Shown one piece after another: positions 50,830-60,332 of a stretch of 64,000 nucleotides of DNA. This DNA is from Thermodesulfatator indicus DSM 15286. GTDB lineage: Bacteria > Desulfobacterota > Thermodesulfobacteria > Thermodesulfobacteriales > Thermodesulfatatoraceae. The notes under the pieces were generated by a model, which ran no database searches, was not told where the DNA came from, and saw nothing but the letters and a program-made list of their open reading frames with translations. Location: positions 1,107,244 through 1,171,243 of the forward strand of contig NC_015681.1 in the NCBI RefSeq assembly GCF_000217795.1. Reading direction: 5' to 3'. The first letter of the stretch is position 1. The number at the start of each line of letters is the position of its first letter. Both the position numbers and the translations under genes were made by a program.

Positions 50830-52806
50830 TTATAATTTGAATTTTCTAAGAGAGTCTTCCAGATTTTCGGCTACGGTTTTTACCTCGTGAGAGGTCTCTT
50901 TTACTGCCTGAGCATTTTCAGCATTAGTTTCTGACATTTCTTTAATTCCCTGGGCCATTTCGGTAATTGCTGAAATGCCGTCACTTGTATTCTGGGCTTG
51001 AGTTCTTATCTCTGAGACTACAGCTGTTTGCTCTTCAATGCTAGCCGCTACTGAAGCTGAAGCCTCAACAATTTTATTCATGGTTTCCGTAGTCTCTTCA
51101 AGGGCAATGGTAACGTCTTTTACATTGTTCTGGAGTTCTTTCACAATGCGGTCTATCTCTTCTACGGAATTGCCGGTTTGTTTGGCCAGTTCTTTAACCT
51201 CATTGGCCACCACGGCAAAACCCTTACCTGCCTCTCCGGCCCGGGCAGCTTCAATTGTGGCATTTAGAGCAAGAAGATTAGTTTGCTCGGCGATATTACC
51301 AATAAATTTGCTAACTTCACCAATTTTTTCAGAAGCTCTGGCCAGAGCCTGAGCGGTGCGGTTGGCATTTTCCAGTTTATCCTGAGCTTCTTGAGCGATA
51401 GCGCTTGTGGCAGACGTATTTTGCGAAATTTCGTTTATAGCAGTGGTAATTTCTTCTATAGCCAAAGACATTTGTTTAGCAAGTTCCTGAGCCTCCAAAG
51501 CTGTCTGATAAATACCGCTGGCATTTTCTTCGGTATTGTTGGCCGAAGTAGCCATTTCTTCGGCAACTTTTTCCATTTTTTGAGCATCAGATAACAACTG
51601 ATGAGAAACAGCTTTCGTCTTATTAAGCATGTCTGCTATCTTTTGGATGGCTATAGAAAGTTCTCTCTGAACAGTTGATAGCTCATCTTTGCCATCAAGT
51701 TGGTATTCTCTGGCTATAGCTAAGTTGCCAGAGGATATATTTTGAATAAAAGCTCCCAGGTCAGCTAGTCTATTTTTCAGAAATCTACTTATTAAGTTAC
51801 AAAGCAATAAATTGAGCAATATACCCATCGCTAATAACGTTGCTAAAATTATTGAAAAATTATGCATTTTATGTTTTAAAGTAGATGTTTCTTCGGCTAA
51901 TTTTTTGTTTATCTGTTTTTGAAGATTTACGGCTAGATCTGTAAGTTGTTCCTTGATATTTTCTGCCTCTTTCTCTATATCTTTGCCCTTTTTTAACAAA
52001 GCGAGCTCTTTTTCCTTTGCTTTAAAAAGATCTTCTGACAATAAAAGTAATTTTTTTAATTTGTTTTCTACTTCCGTTAGCCCATTTATATTTTCTTTCT
52101 TTAAAGAACCTATTATTTTTTCTGTCTTTTTCTTAGTAGATAACAATATGCTTTTTCTGGGAACTAGATAATCCGGATCACTAACTTTGTCTATTTTTGC
52201 CTGCAAGGCTACTAAGTTGCTTACCTGTTCTTTAAGGTCTTTAAGGTTATTGATTTTATTATACTCTCTTTCTATTTTATTAGCCAATTGAGGATCTCTG
52301 CTTAAACTATCTAGGTTTGTAAGGAGTTTTGCCTCTTCATTATCAATAATTTCTAATAGTTTTTTTTGGATATTATTGGCTATGTTTTGAGCCTCTTTCG
52401 TCTTTTTATCCCACTCTTTTTGGGCTGCAAAAAGGGCCATTTTAAATTTTTTGATGTTTTCTATTTCATCTCTCGTTTGTTGATATAACTCTCTACCCAT
52501 AATAGGTTTTAGATTATCCAAAAGGGTAATCGCTTTTTGATACTTTACTTGAATATCTTTTTCGTTTTCACTGTGAAGAACATCGTATAAATATCTTTTA
52601 AGTCTTTCAATGTCTTTTATAGCTGATAAACTTGTTTTTTTGTCATCGTTAGCTGTCACTAGAGAAGTAAGTTTGGCAAAACCTTTCTGTCCCGTATTTA
52701 TTCCTTTATAAGCTACAACTCCGACTAGAAGCATCATTATCAAAGTTACGGCAAAAAACATACAAAGAGTTTTATTTATACCAAACTGAGCCAATATCTT
52801 TTGCAT
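50830..52806 (-). CDS. Methyl-accepting chemotaxis protein
   Basis: A 658-residue transmembrane chemoreceptor. Membrane helices lie at about residues 14-34 and 315-340. A long helical periplasmic domain of about 280 residues separates them, followed by a HAMP domain and a coiled-coil signalling domain with the conserved hairpin tip [45 protein letters not shown] in outline. It lies 13 nt downstream of a LivJ-type binding protein gene with AAAGGAGG. The pair suggests that the binding protein presents its ligand to this receptor. No cheA, cheY or flagellar genes are in the window. Confidence 0.92.
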   Translation of the reverse strand: MQKILAQFGINKTLCMFFAVTLIMMLLVGVVAYKGINTGQKGFAKLTSLVTANDDKKTSLSAIKDIERLKRYLYDVLHSENEKDIQVKYQKAITLLDNLKPIMGRELYQQTRDEIENIKKFKMALFAAQKEWDKKTKEAQNIANNIQKKLLEIIDNEEAKLLTNLDSLSRDPQLANKIEREYNKINNLKDLKEQVSNLVALQAKIDKVSDPDYLVPRKSILLSTKKKTEKIIGSLKKENINGLTEVENKLKKLLLLSEDLFKAKEKELALLKKGKDIEKEAENIKEQLTDLAVNLQKQINKKLAEETSTLKHKMHNFSIILATLLAMGILLNLLLCNLISRFLKNRLADLGAFIQNISSGNLAIAREYQLDGKDELSTVQRELSIAIQKIADMLNKTKAVSHQLLSDAQKMEKVAEEMATSANNTEENASGIYQTALEAQELAKQMSLAIEEITTAINEISQNTSATSAIAQEAQDKLENANRTAQALARASEKIGEVSKFIGNIAEQTNLLALNATIEAARAGEAGKGFAVVANEVKELAKQTGNSVEEIDRIVKELQNNVKDVTIALEETTETMNKIVEASASVAASIEEQTAVVSEIRTQAQNTSDGISAITEMAQGIKEMSETNAENAQAVKETSHEVKTVAENLEDSLRKFKL

Positions 52807-52819
52807 GGCTTCCTCCTTT

Positions 52820-53953
52820 TTAGTAGTTAACGGGTTTAAATTTTCCGTTTTTAATTTCGACTAGATAAACCTTTTCGAACCCTTGGTGATCATTAGGAGA
52901 AAAGCTTATCTTTTCGCCTACACCCGGGTCGTAATCTCTTAAATTTTCCGCTGCTTGAAGAATGCTTTCGCGTGTTAAAGAACTTGCTCTATTAAGGATT
53001 TCTACTAAGGTTTTGGCCGCTAAAAAGCCCTCGAGACTCACGAATCCGGGTTCAAAGTCTGAATAAAACTGCCGCATAATGCGCTGATACTCGGCCACCG
53101 CTGGTATTGAAGTATCCCAAGGGAAGGGAACCACCTGGGTTATTAACACGCCATCACCGGCTGGCCCCAGTTCTCTGGCCAGGGCCTTGCTTCCCACAAA
53201 AGAAATGTTGATGAATTTGGTCCGGGTAAGCCCCATTTCTTTAGCGGTCTTGATAAAAACAGCACAAGGCTTATAGGCTCCTATCATTACAATGGCCTGA
53301 GGCTTTAACTTTTTCATCTCATAAGCCGCTCTTTTAACAGCTACTGTATTGCGCGGATAGGTAGCCTCACCCAAAATAGGGAGCCCCCTTTTTTCCATAG
53401 CTTTTTTAAAGCCCGCAAGACCTGCCCAGCCAAAAGAATCATCCTGATAAAATATGGCTATTCTTTTAAGGCCTAACTTGTCAGCCAGGTAGTGAACCAT
53501 TTCTTCGGTTTCCATGTAGTAAGAGGCCCTTAAATTAAAAACCAGTGGTCTTACTGGATTCCGTAAAAATTCAGCACCAGTAAAAGGGAAGAAAAAGGGA
53601 ACTTTGTGCTCTTCGGCAACAGGGACTGCGGCTTTAGAAGTAGGCGTCCCTACATAGCCTGCCAGTATAAGCACTTTGTTGTCATTTATAAGAATTTTAG
53701 TGTTGGTAATAGCCCTATCGGGCTCGTAGCCGTCATCTCTTACTATAAACTTTATTTTTTGGCCATGTATACCACCTTTCTGATTAATATAGCGAAAGTA
53801 GGCCAAAAAACCCTTGCTATATTCTTGGCCCAAAAACTTTGCGGGCCCACTATGGGCGTTTGAAGCCCCTATAAGAATTTCTGCTACAGCCTGACCTGTT
53901 CCCCAAAGGAGCAGACCTAATAAGGCCACTGCTAAACACCAGAACTTCTTCAT
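52820..53953 (-). CDS. LivJ-type periplasmic binding protein next to a chemoreceptor
   Basis: A 377-residue exported type I periplasmic binding protein. Signal peptide: [23 protein letters not shown]. The mature start [42 protein letters not shown] and the domain-linking [13 protein letters not shown] are family features. Such proteins bind amino acids, amides or similar small ligands. It is not beside ABC permeases but directly before the chemoreceptor, so sensing rather than uptake is likely. It is about 40-50 percent alike by eye to the 59178 protein. Confidence 0.9.
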   Translation of the reverse strand: MKKFWCLAVALLGLLLWGTGQAVAEILIGASNAHSGPAKFLGQEYSKGFLAYFRYINQKGGIHGQKIKFIVRDDGYEPDRAITNTKILINDNKVLILAGYVGTPTSKAAVPVAEEHKVPFFFPFTGAEFLRNPVRPLVFNLRASYYMETEEMVHYLADKLGLKRIAIFYQDDSFGWAGLAGFKKAMEKRGLPILGEATYPRNTVAVKRAAYEMKKLKPQAIVMIGAYKPCAVFIKTAKEMGLTRTKFINISFVGSKALARELGPAGDGVLITQVVPFPWDTSIPAVAEYQRIMRQFYSDFEPGFVSLEGFLAAKTLVEILNRASSLTRESILQAAENLRDYDPGVGEKISFSPNDHQGFEKVYLVEIKNGKFKPVNY

Positions 53954-54104
53954 ATAATCCTCCTGTCTTATTATTCAAATAATCTTTTCGGATGTTCCGA
54001 GGAAAAGTTAAAATTAGAGGGAGTAGAAAGGGCTTATGTGTTTATGGGGTGATGCGTTTTATAAGTTTATGGTGTAATACAAGGACAAAGCTCCTTTAGG
54101 GTAG

Positions 54105-54902
54105 TCATTTTATCAGGCTTTTTCCTGGAAAATAACCTGGCCCGGCAGTTGTATTAGGTAAGATTAAAGAGTGTGGAGCTATTAAAGTTCCAGGATTAGT
54201 TACCGAGTTACAACCAGTTTGCACTTGATCTCCCAAGATAGCACCTAGTTTTCTTAGGCCTGTATCTATTATTTCTTCGCCAATTCTTATTTTTATGGTG
54301 TTTCCTTTTAATTTTAAATTGGCAAGTTTAGTTCCTGCCCCTAGATTAACATTATTTCCCAATATACTGTCCCCAAGGTAGGCAAAATGTCCGGCTTTAG
54401 CGTTGTTTAACATGATGCTATTTTTTATTTCGGTGGTGTGGCCTACCACACAGCGTTCCCCCACATAAGTGCTTCCCCTGATATAGGCCCCTTGGCGAAC
54501 TTCAGAAAAATCGCCTATACAAGTTGGTCCCTTAATCAAAGCTCCTGGTTCTACCAAAACCCCTCTCCCAATTTCTATAAAAGAGTCGAAAAAAACAGCT
54601 CCAGCACATAAAACACTAGCCCCTGCCAGCACTCGATTGGCCATTTCAACACGAAGCTTTTCCTTGGTAGCATCTCCAAAATTAATATGAGCTTCTTTAG
54701 CGGGAATAAGCTCGCCTTCAAAGAGGATATAAGTTTTGGGAAGGGGTTCAGCTAAAGGAACACCTGAAATGTTAGGCTGAATAAAAGAAGCGAGACGCTC
54801 TTTGAGTTTGGCGATGGCCTGCCAGACAGGCTCATTAAGCTCAAAAAAGTCCCCTACAGAAGAAAAATCAGCCTCAGGGAAAAAATCGTGAGGGAAAATC
54901 AT
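54105..54902 (-). CDS. Left-handed beta-helix sugar-nucleotide transferase-like protein (GlmU C-terminal type)
   Basis: A 265-residue protein whose residues 85-255 form hexapeptide repeats (left-handed beta helix; e.g. GVLVEPGALIKGPTCIGDFSEVRQGAYIRGSTYVGERCVVGHTTEIKN) as in the acyltransferase half of GlmU, without the pyrophosphorylase half. The N-terminal 50 residues are non-repeat. Its ATG overlaps the KaiC-like stop (ATGA). With glgC it could form a storage or surface-polysaccharide unit, but the substrate is unknown. Confidence 0.85.
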   Translation of the reverse strand: MIFPHDFFPEADFSSVGDFFELNEPVWQAIAKLKERLASFIQPNISGVPLAEPLPKTYILFEGELIPAKEAHINFGDATKEKLRVEMANRVLAGASVLCAGAVFFDSFIEIGRGVLVEPGALIKGPTCIGDFSEVRQGAYIRGSTYVGERCVVGHTTEIKNSIMLNNAKAGHFAYLGDSILGNNVNLGAGTKLANLKLKGNTIKIRIGEEIIDTGLRKLGAILGDQVQTGCNSVTNPGTLIAPHSLILPNTTAGPGYFPGKSLIK

Positions 54903-55783
54903 TTAGAACCTCCTCTGGCCCTGAGTACTTCCACCAACGGAGGGCCTATCTCTACTAAACCTAGTTCGGTTATATCCATAAGATGGACTTTGGTGTCATG
55001 ACCACACATACGGCAGCCGTCTATACGGAAAAGCCTGACTATCTCGCCAATATCAACTTTGTAAAGCTGGGCGGCTCTGGCTGAAAGAATAAGTTCTTTT
55101 GAAAGAACCATGGTGCTATCAACAATGTGGCCCACCGCGTAACCACCAGCGGCCTCTGCTGAAAGCTCTTCGTGTGAGGAACGCTTTTGAGAAATAAAAA
55201 GGGCCGTTTGATACCACTTTTTGCAAAAAGTGTAAAGAGCTCTTACCACACTACGAGCTAGCATTTCACGAGCTTCATAAAGCCCGGTAATAGAATCAAT
55301 TACTGTACGGTGAACCTTATAAGTACGGTAAATGTGAGCTAGTGTATCAAGAAGGGTAGGCATATCTTCTCGTAAACGACTGTAGCTAGCAGCATCAAGA
55401 ATGATAATTTTGTCTTCTATTTCTTTAAAGTCCACACCCATAGCCTTGGCCCTCTGTTCAAGGCCCACCGAAAGATAAGAAGCGGGAGTTTCTACAGTCA
55501 CGAAACAGACCGGTTCTCCGAGACTTGCTTGTTTGATAGTGAACTGTTCCGCCATAAGGCTTTTTCCCGTATCTGGCATACCTGTTAAGTTAACTACACA
55601 ACCAAGAGGGATTCCTCCGAGAGGTTTGCGCACGGGTTTCCCCTCTTTCCATTCAACCGTGTAAAATAATTCATCAAGCCCTTTAACCCCTGTGGGGACT
55701 CCTACCAGCTTGGGAGCCTTTTTCTGGGCATCAGAAACTTTATAAATAGCGTCATAAACTATATGGCGTTCTCTTTCATCCAT
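54899..55783 (-). CDS. KaiC/RecA-like ATPase
   Basis: A 294-residue single-domain KaiC-family ATPase: VPTGVKGLDELF opening, Walker A GMPDTGKS near residue 70, Walker B-like TVIDSITGLY, and C-terminal RIDGCRMCGHDTKVHLMDITELGLV with a CxxC. Proteins like this act as ATP-driven switches; the true clock needs KaiA and KaiB, which are not seen. Its ATG overlaps the glgC stop (TGATG) and its stop overlaps the next ATG, so it is translationally coupled in the middle of a three-gene sugar operon. A direct link to glycogen control is inference. Confidence 0.88.
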   Translation of the reverse strand: MDERERHIVYDAIYKVSDAQKKAPKLVGVPTGVKGLDELFYTVEWKEGKPVRKPLGGIPLGCVVNLTGMPDTGKSLMAEQFTIKQASLGEPVCFVTVETPASYLSVGLEQRAKAMGVDFKEIEDKIIILDAASYSRLREDMPTLLDTLAHIYRTYKVHRTVIDSITGLYEAREMLARSVVRALYTFCKKWYQTALFISQKRSSHEELSAEAAGGYAVGHIVDSTMVLSKELILSARAAQLYKVDIGEIVRLFRIDGCRMCGHDTKVHLMDITELGLVEIGPPLVEVLRARGGSK

Positions 55784-57057
55784 CACTTACTCCCTTTCTC
55801 TAAAGTAGAACCGTCTTTTATTACAAAATCCTTGGGATAATCTTCCACCGTTACATCTGGATAAATAATGCAGTTAGTGCCTATCTGGCTTCTACCAGGA
55901 ATGTAGGCGCCTTTACCAATAAGGGTAAGCCCGGTAAAAAGATGTTTGGGAAAACGTTCGTTGGCTACTTTGGCCTCACCAAACCCCACCCGGGCTTCCT
56001 CGCCAACAAAGACTTCTTTATCGCTAATAACCCTAAAAAGTCTGGCTCCCCTTGAAACCCTAACACCGTGCATTAGAACGCAGTCTTTCACATAAGCGTC
56101 TTTTTCTACTACCACCCCTGGAGAAAGCACGGAATTTTCCACCCTTCCTCCGATGAGGCAACCAGGAGATATAACGCTATTTTCTACCTGGCCTTCACAT
56201 AGAACCTGAGCTGGCGGCCAATCATAACTCAACCCATGAGGCATAACGTTGGTCATGGTTCCCCAGGCTTCAGGATCAAGCCCGGAATTTGGATTAAGTA
56301 GATCCATATTGGCACGAAAATAAGATTCAAGCGTTCCCACGTCACGCCAGTAGCCTTCAAAGCGATAGGCATAAACTCTGGTTTCATTTAAGGCCTGCGG
56401 TAACAAGTGCATACCAAAATCAAGGTCCTCAATAGTAGAATTTTTTAAAGCATCGATTAAATAGGAAGTATCAAATACATAAACCCCCATTGAGGCCAGA
56501 TTAGAACGAGCTTTTTGGGGTTTTTCTTCCCAGTTAACGATGCGGCCCGTTTTATCGGTAATGGCGATACCAAAGTGATGAGTCTCCTCCCAGGGGACTG
56601 GCATCATAGCCACCGTTACCTTGGCCCCTTTTTCACGATGATAAGCAATAAGAGGGCGGTAGTCCATGTGATAAACATGGTCTCCAGAAAGAATTATCAC
56701 CTCGCGCGAAGGTCTGTGAGTAATAAAATCTAAATTTTGCCGAACCGCATCGGCTGTACCGCGATACCAATCCCAATCTTTTTCACCGGTTTTAGGAGGA
56801 AGTATTCGTACTTCACGGGTACGGCCTGAAAGATCCCATGGTGAGCCATCACCAATATGATCCATCAAAGAAAGGGGCTTATACTGGGTAAGCACGGCCA
56901 CACAGGTCAGGTCAGAATTGGAAATATTTGAAAGAGTAAAGTCAATTATGCGGTAAATCCCCCCAAATGGAACCGCTGGTTTAGCCCTTTTGCGGACCAA
57001 AATATTAAGCCTGCTACCCACCCCACCAGCCAAAAGAATGGCTAGGACATCCTGCAT
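55783..57057 (-). CDS. glgC: Glucose-1-phosphate adenylyltransferase
   Basis: A 424-residue ADP-glucose pyrophosphorylase, the first committed step of glycogen synthesis. Motifs: ILLAGGVGSRL at the N-terminus, KPAVPFGGIYRIIDFTLSN, YRGTADAVRQNLDFI, SGDHVYHMDY, NWEEKPQ and the C-terminal beta-helix (SPGCLIGGRVENSVLSPGVVV). The start follows AGGAG. It leads an operon with the KaiC-like ATPase and the beta-helix protein. Confidence 0.94.
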   Translation of the reverse strand: MQDVLAILLAGGVGSRLNILVRKRAKPAVPFGGIYRIIDFTLSNISNSDLTCVAVLTQYKPLSLMDHIGDGSPWDLSGRTREVRILPPKTGEKDWDWYRGTADAVRQNLDFITHRPSREVIILSGDHVYHMDYRPLIAYHREKGAKVTVAMMPVPWEETHHFGIAITDKTGRIVNWEEKPQKARSNLASMGVYVFDTSYLIDALKNSTIEDLDFGMHLLPQALNETRVYAYRFEGYWRDVGTLESYFRANMDLLNPNSGLDPEAWGTMTNVMPHGLSYDWPPAQVLCEGQVENSVISPGCLIGGRVENSVLSPGVVVEKDAYVKDCVLMHGVRVSRGARLFRVISDKEVFVGEEARVGFGEAKVANERFPKHLFTGLTLIGKGAYIPGRSQIGTNCIIYPDVTVEDYPKDFVIKDGSTLEKGSK

Positions 57058-57078
57058 AAAAGACTCCTAGTTTGATCT

Positions 57079-57232
57079 ATATGACTTTAGCAAAACTTCG
57101 GATGAAATCGTCCTGGCTATAGTACCATCTCTTTACTTGCCTTTACCCCTAGCCATCTGCCAGCGGCCAATTACCAATTTCCCACTACGAAGCCGTTGGG
57201 TAAAACAATCTTTTAAACTTGTAAAGGTCTTA
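57079..57232. repeat. Degenerate MITE-like repeat, copy 5
   Basis: GACTTTAGCAAAAC (about 57080) and TTGTAAAGGTC (about 57220) echo the terminal inverted repeats of the 47185-47366 element, and AGCCATCTGCCAGCGGCCAATTACCAATT with CCACTACGAAG match copy 4 in part. It fills most of the 245-bp gap between glgC and the SYLF gene. Confidence 0.5.
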
Positions 57233-57302
57233 ATCTATTTTTAGCATTTTCAACGAGCAATGTCATACGAAGTTTTATTTACAAAAAACAAACAATAAAG
57301 CG

Positions 57303-57977
57303 TTATCGACTGTATTTTCTCAAAAGAGCTCGCAAAGTATCAGCATGGTTATTTTTTACTTTTTGTCCGTAAATTATATCTATGGGACGCAGTTTTCGGC
57401 CGTAATATTCTTGATTCCAGGAATTTCGCACTTTAACCACAGCACCTTCTAGGCTTACTCCTATAAAGGCTCCTTTTGAACGAGCAAAGGCCAAAACATC
57501 AGCTAACTGAGCTTTAGCACCTTTGCCCACAGGCCCGGCGGCTACGCTAACATCTGCGCCGAGCTTCACCGATGTGGCCAAAAAAGAGTCAAGACCTTGT
57601 TGAGTCATGATAAGAAGGATTACCTCTGAGACCTCGCCACCTATTTGCAGACCAAAAGAAACTGAACCAATGGTATAAAAAGCAGGGTAAGACCAGGTTT
57701 TCCCCGGATAACGGGCCAAAAGCACTCCGTCTCCCCAGGAACCTCCCAGGAAATAAGCACCCTTTATCATTTGGGGAATGATTATTATGCCTTTAGCCTC
57801 TTTTAAATGAGTACGCAGCCAGGACATTTGCTCATCGTTCATAAAATTTTTAAAAGTAATGGAGGCTTTATCTACCAATTCATAGGGAGTACTATATTTT
57901 TTAGCCTCTACTGGGCAAGGACAGACAAAAAAGGTCCAAATAGCCAGTAATAAGCCTATAAAACAAAATTTTTTCAT
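57303..57977 (-). CDS. Exported SYLF-domain (Ysc84-like) protein
   Basis: A 224-residue protein with a signal peptide (KKFCFIGLLLAIWTFFVCPCPVEA) and a SYLF/DUF500 domain: LKEAKGIIIIPQMIKGAYFLGGSWGDGVLLAR, TIGSVSFGLQIGGEVSEVILLIMT and VSLEGAVVKVRNSWNQEYYG. The eukaryotic fold binds phosphoinositides; bacterial ones are probably envelope lipid-binding proteins. AGGAGG precedes the ATG. Confidence 0.88.
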   Translation of the reverse strand: MKKFCFIGLLLAIWTFFVCPCPVEAKKYSTPYELVDKASITFKNFMNDEQMSWLRTHLKEAKGIIIIPQMIKGAYFLGGSWGDGVLLARYPGKTWSYPAFYTIGSVSFGLQIGGEVSEVILLIMTQQGLDSFLATSVKLGADVSVAAGPVGKGAKAQLADVLAFARSKGAFIGVSLEGAVVKVRNSWNQEYYGRKLRPIDIIYGQKVKNNHADTLRALLRKYSR

Positions 57978-58004
57978 GTTAGCCTCCTAGTTAAGAGGAT
58001 TTTT

Positions 58005-58706
58005 ATGGAACTCTTTATTGTTTTTGATAATGAACACGCTAATGAACACTTTATTTCTGGCTGGGGCTATAGCGTCTATTTAGCCCCGCTAGGCCTCCTT
58101 TTTGATACGGGTTCAGAAACGGCCTCTCTTCTTCACAATCTGCGTCTTTTTGAAATTAGCCTAGACACTCTTAATACCATCTTTCTTTCTCATTTTCACT
58201 GGGACCATACCGGAGGCCTGCTAGGCCTTCTTCCTGGTATTAAAAATACTACCGTAGTTTTACATCAAGGATTTTCCAAAAAATTTGTGGCTGAAATTTC
58301 ACGTTTAGGTGGAAAAATTAAAGAAATCAATTCTCCTTCACAGCTAACCTCGGAAGTTTACTCCACAGGCTGCTTCCCCAAGCCCATACCTGAAGCAGGG
58401 CTTGTTTTAGAAACAGAAAAACATTTAGTTCTCTTAACGGGTTGTGCACACCCAGGTATCCTTTTTATGGCCCAGGAAACTAAACGCCTCTTCGGTAGAC
58501 CTCCTAGCTTGCTAATGGGTGGCTTTCACCTTTTAAACAAAACAGGAGCCGAAATTTTGGCTATTGCCCACGAGCTAAAACGTTTAGGAGTAACTCAGGT
58601 AGCTCCTTCTCATTGTACTGGTAAAAAGGCCCTGGCCATCTTTGCCGATGTATTTGGCGATGGTTTTCTCAAAGTAGGCGCGGGAACCAAGTTACTAGTT
58701 GATTAA
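58005..58706 (+). CDS. Metallo-beta-lactamase fold hydrolase
   Basis: A 233-residue MBL-fold protein with the metal-binding LSHFHWDHTGGLLGLL near residue 62, VLLTGCAHPGI, and MGGFHLLN plus the C-terminal PSHCTG. This arrangement is that of the 7,8-dihydropterin-6-yl-methyl-aminobenzene 5'-phosphate synthase-like group. Function in bacteria is not settled. It is divergent from the SYLF gene. Confidence 0.88.
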   Translation: MELFIVFDNEHANEHFISGWGYSVYLAPLGLLFDTGSETASLLHNLRLFEISLDTLNTIFLSHFHWDHTGGLLGLLPGIKNTTVVLHQGFSKKFVAEISRLGGKIKEINSPSQLTSEVYSTGCFPKPIPEAGLVLETEKHLVLLTGCAHPGILFMAQETKRLFGRPPSLLMGGFHLLNKTGAEILAIAHELKRLGVTQVAPSHCTGKKALAIFADVFGDGFLKVGAGTKLLVD

Positions 58707-58739
58707 AAAAGGGACAGGCAAAAAATTTTTCAGTAGGTT

Positions 58740-59060
58740 TGTGTCACGTTTCCCCCGTTTTTTGCTGGATGATCCACGAGCCGCCTATCATGTAATTTCT
58801 AGGCTTTGACCACGCACAGGAATCTCTTGAAGGGAAGCTGGTGGTTATTGGTCGATGTTTTTACAGGAACAGGAGATGTATCACCACGGCGAACAACCTT
58901 TCTATGCCACTGCTAGGAGCCCTTCAGTCGAGTCTTTATGGGTAGGTCTGTTATGGCCAACGAAATAATCCAACTAGGTCGTTACTAGTAGCGCGAAAGC
59001 TCGACGAAGGGATCTCTGAGATTGCTTCGCTTAGCTTTCATCAATGACAGTAATTCTCAT
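58740..59060. repeat. Gap with worn repeat sequence before the second binding protein gene
   Basis: The 471-bp gap 58707-59177 has no supported gene. It contains GAGATTGCTTCGCTTAGC, GCCACTGCTAGGAGCCC and GGCCAACGAAATAATCC, which recall the CACTGCGAG and GAAGCAATCTC words of the dispersed repeat, in a scrambled and degenerate form. Confidence 0.35.
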
Positions 59061-59129
59061 CTGTTTTGCTCCCTCATTTATCTAAATTTAAGTTCCTCCT
59101 ATATTAAAACCGAAATAGATATAAAAAGT

Positions 59130-59159
59130 TTGACCAAAAAGCTAGAGTTTTTGTATAAT
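59130..59159 (+). promoter_or_regulatory. Sigma-70 type promoter of the binding protein-kinase operon
   Basis: TTGACC (59130-59135) and TATAAT (59154-59159) with an 18-nt spacer. The expected start of transcription is about 59166, only some 12 nt before the ATG at 59178, and there is no ribosome-binding site, so the leader is very short or translation is nearly leaderless. Confidence 0.65.
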
Positions 59160-59177
59160 ACTTTTTAAAAATTTTTT

Positions 59178-60332
59178 ATGAGATTAGTTTTTTTATTAAT
59201 AATTTTTTTGTTTAATTTTAATATTGTCTGGGGCGGGCAAGATTCCTTAAGGCCTTCCTCTACTATTATCAAGCTTGGTACTTCCCTTCCTTTAAGTGGT
59301 CATGCTGCCTACCTAGGGCAAGAAGTTCTTTCAGGTATGCAAGCTTATTTAAAAGCGATAAATGAAAAGGGAGGAATTAATGGTTATAAAATAGTACTTA
59401 AGGTCTATGACGATAGATATAGTCCTCCTTTAATGATTGGCAATGTAAAAACTTTAGTTGAAAAAGACAATGTCTTAGCTCTTATAAGTTTAGTGGGTAC
59501 CCCCACCACTCTAACTGTAGTTAAGTATTGTGAAGAAAAGGGTATTCCTCTGTTGTTTCCTGTCACTGGTGCAATAGAGCTTAGAAAGCCAATTAAACGA
59601 ACTATCTTTAACTTGCGTCCTAGTTATTGGAACGAATGTAGAGTTGCTGTTGACTTTTTGGTTAAAAAAGGTTTTCGAAGGTTTGCTATTGTTTATCAGC
59701 ATGATGCCTATGGTTTAAACGGTCTTGAAGGTATAAGAAGACGGCTCTTCCGTTATGAATTGGAGCCAATTATTTGTATTCCTTATTTTCGCGGACAGGC
59801 TATGGTTAGCCAAATAATAGAGAAATTAATAAAAGCTCACCCTGACGTGGTATGCTTTATTGGTACATCAGATATTGGAATTTCTTTGATTAAAAGATAT
59901 GTAAAACTATCTTCAAAAATACCAGTATTTTATGGTGTTTCCTTTGTAGGTATAAAAAATATGGTTGAAAATTTAAGCAATACGCCAGTTACTTTATATA
60001 TGACTTCTGTTTTCCCTTATTATATAAAGGAAGAAAATAAGGCTATAAGAGAATATAAAAATTTAATGTTACGTTATTCTAAACAAAAATATTTTTCAGC
60101 CCTTTCTTTTGAGGGATTTTTGAACATGAAGTTGTTAGTTATGGTTCTTAAAAATTTAGAAAAAAATCCTTCTCGTGAAGCTATTATTAAAGCTTTAGAA
60201 AATATTCAAAATTTTGATATAGGATTAGAAGAAAAAGTTTCTTTTGGTCCTAACGATCATCAGGGTTTAAAAAAAGTATTCTTAATAAAGATTAAAAATG
60301 GAAAAATTAAGCAAATTTCTACTAAAAACTAA
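59178..60332 (+). CDS. LivJ-type periplasmic binding protein next to a hybrid kinase
   Basis: A 384-residue exported type I binding protein. Signal peptide RLVFLLIIFLFNFNIVWGG, then IKLGTSLPLSGHAAYLGQEVLSGMQAYLKAINEKGGINGYKI and GIPLLFPVTGAIELRKP as in LivJ/AmiC-type proteins. It overlaps the following sensor kinase gene by 35 nt, so it is cotranslated with it. Presentation of a bound ligand to the kinase's periplasmic domain is the likely role. The closest relative in the window is the 52820 protein beside a chemoreceptor. Confidence 0.88.
   Translation: MRLVFLLIIFLFNFNIVWGGQDSLRPSSTIIKLGTSLPLSGHAAYLGQEVLSGMQAYLKAINEKGGINGYKIVLKVYDDRYSPPLMIGNVKTLVEKDNVLALISLVGTPTTLTVVKYCEEKGIPLLFPVTGAIELRKPIKRTIFNLRPSYWNECRVAVDFLVKKGFRRFAIVYQHDAYGLNGLEGIRRRLFRYELEPIICIPYFRGQAMVSQIIEKLIKAHPDVVCFIGTSDIGISLIKRYVKLSSKIPVFYGVSFVGIKNMVENLSNTPVTLYMTSVFPYYIKEENKAIREYKNLMLRYSKQKYFSALSFEGFLNMKLLVMVLKNLEKNPSREAIIKALENIQNFDIGLEEKVSFGPNDHQGLKKVFLIKIKNGKIKQISTKN

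Noticed and set aside
54899-55783. A circadian clock locus because of the KaiC-like gene
   Set aside because: Only one RecA domain, and no kaiA or kaiB nearby; a general switch ATPase is a safer reading.
58707-59177. A lost gene or small RNA in the 471-bp gap
   Set aside because: No frame with a start and ribosome-binding site, and no clear RNA structure; only worn repeat words are seen.
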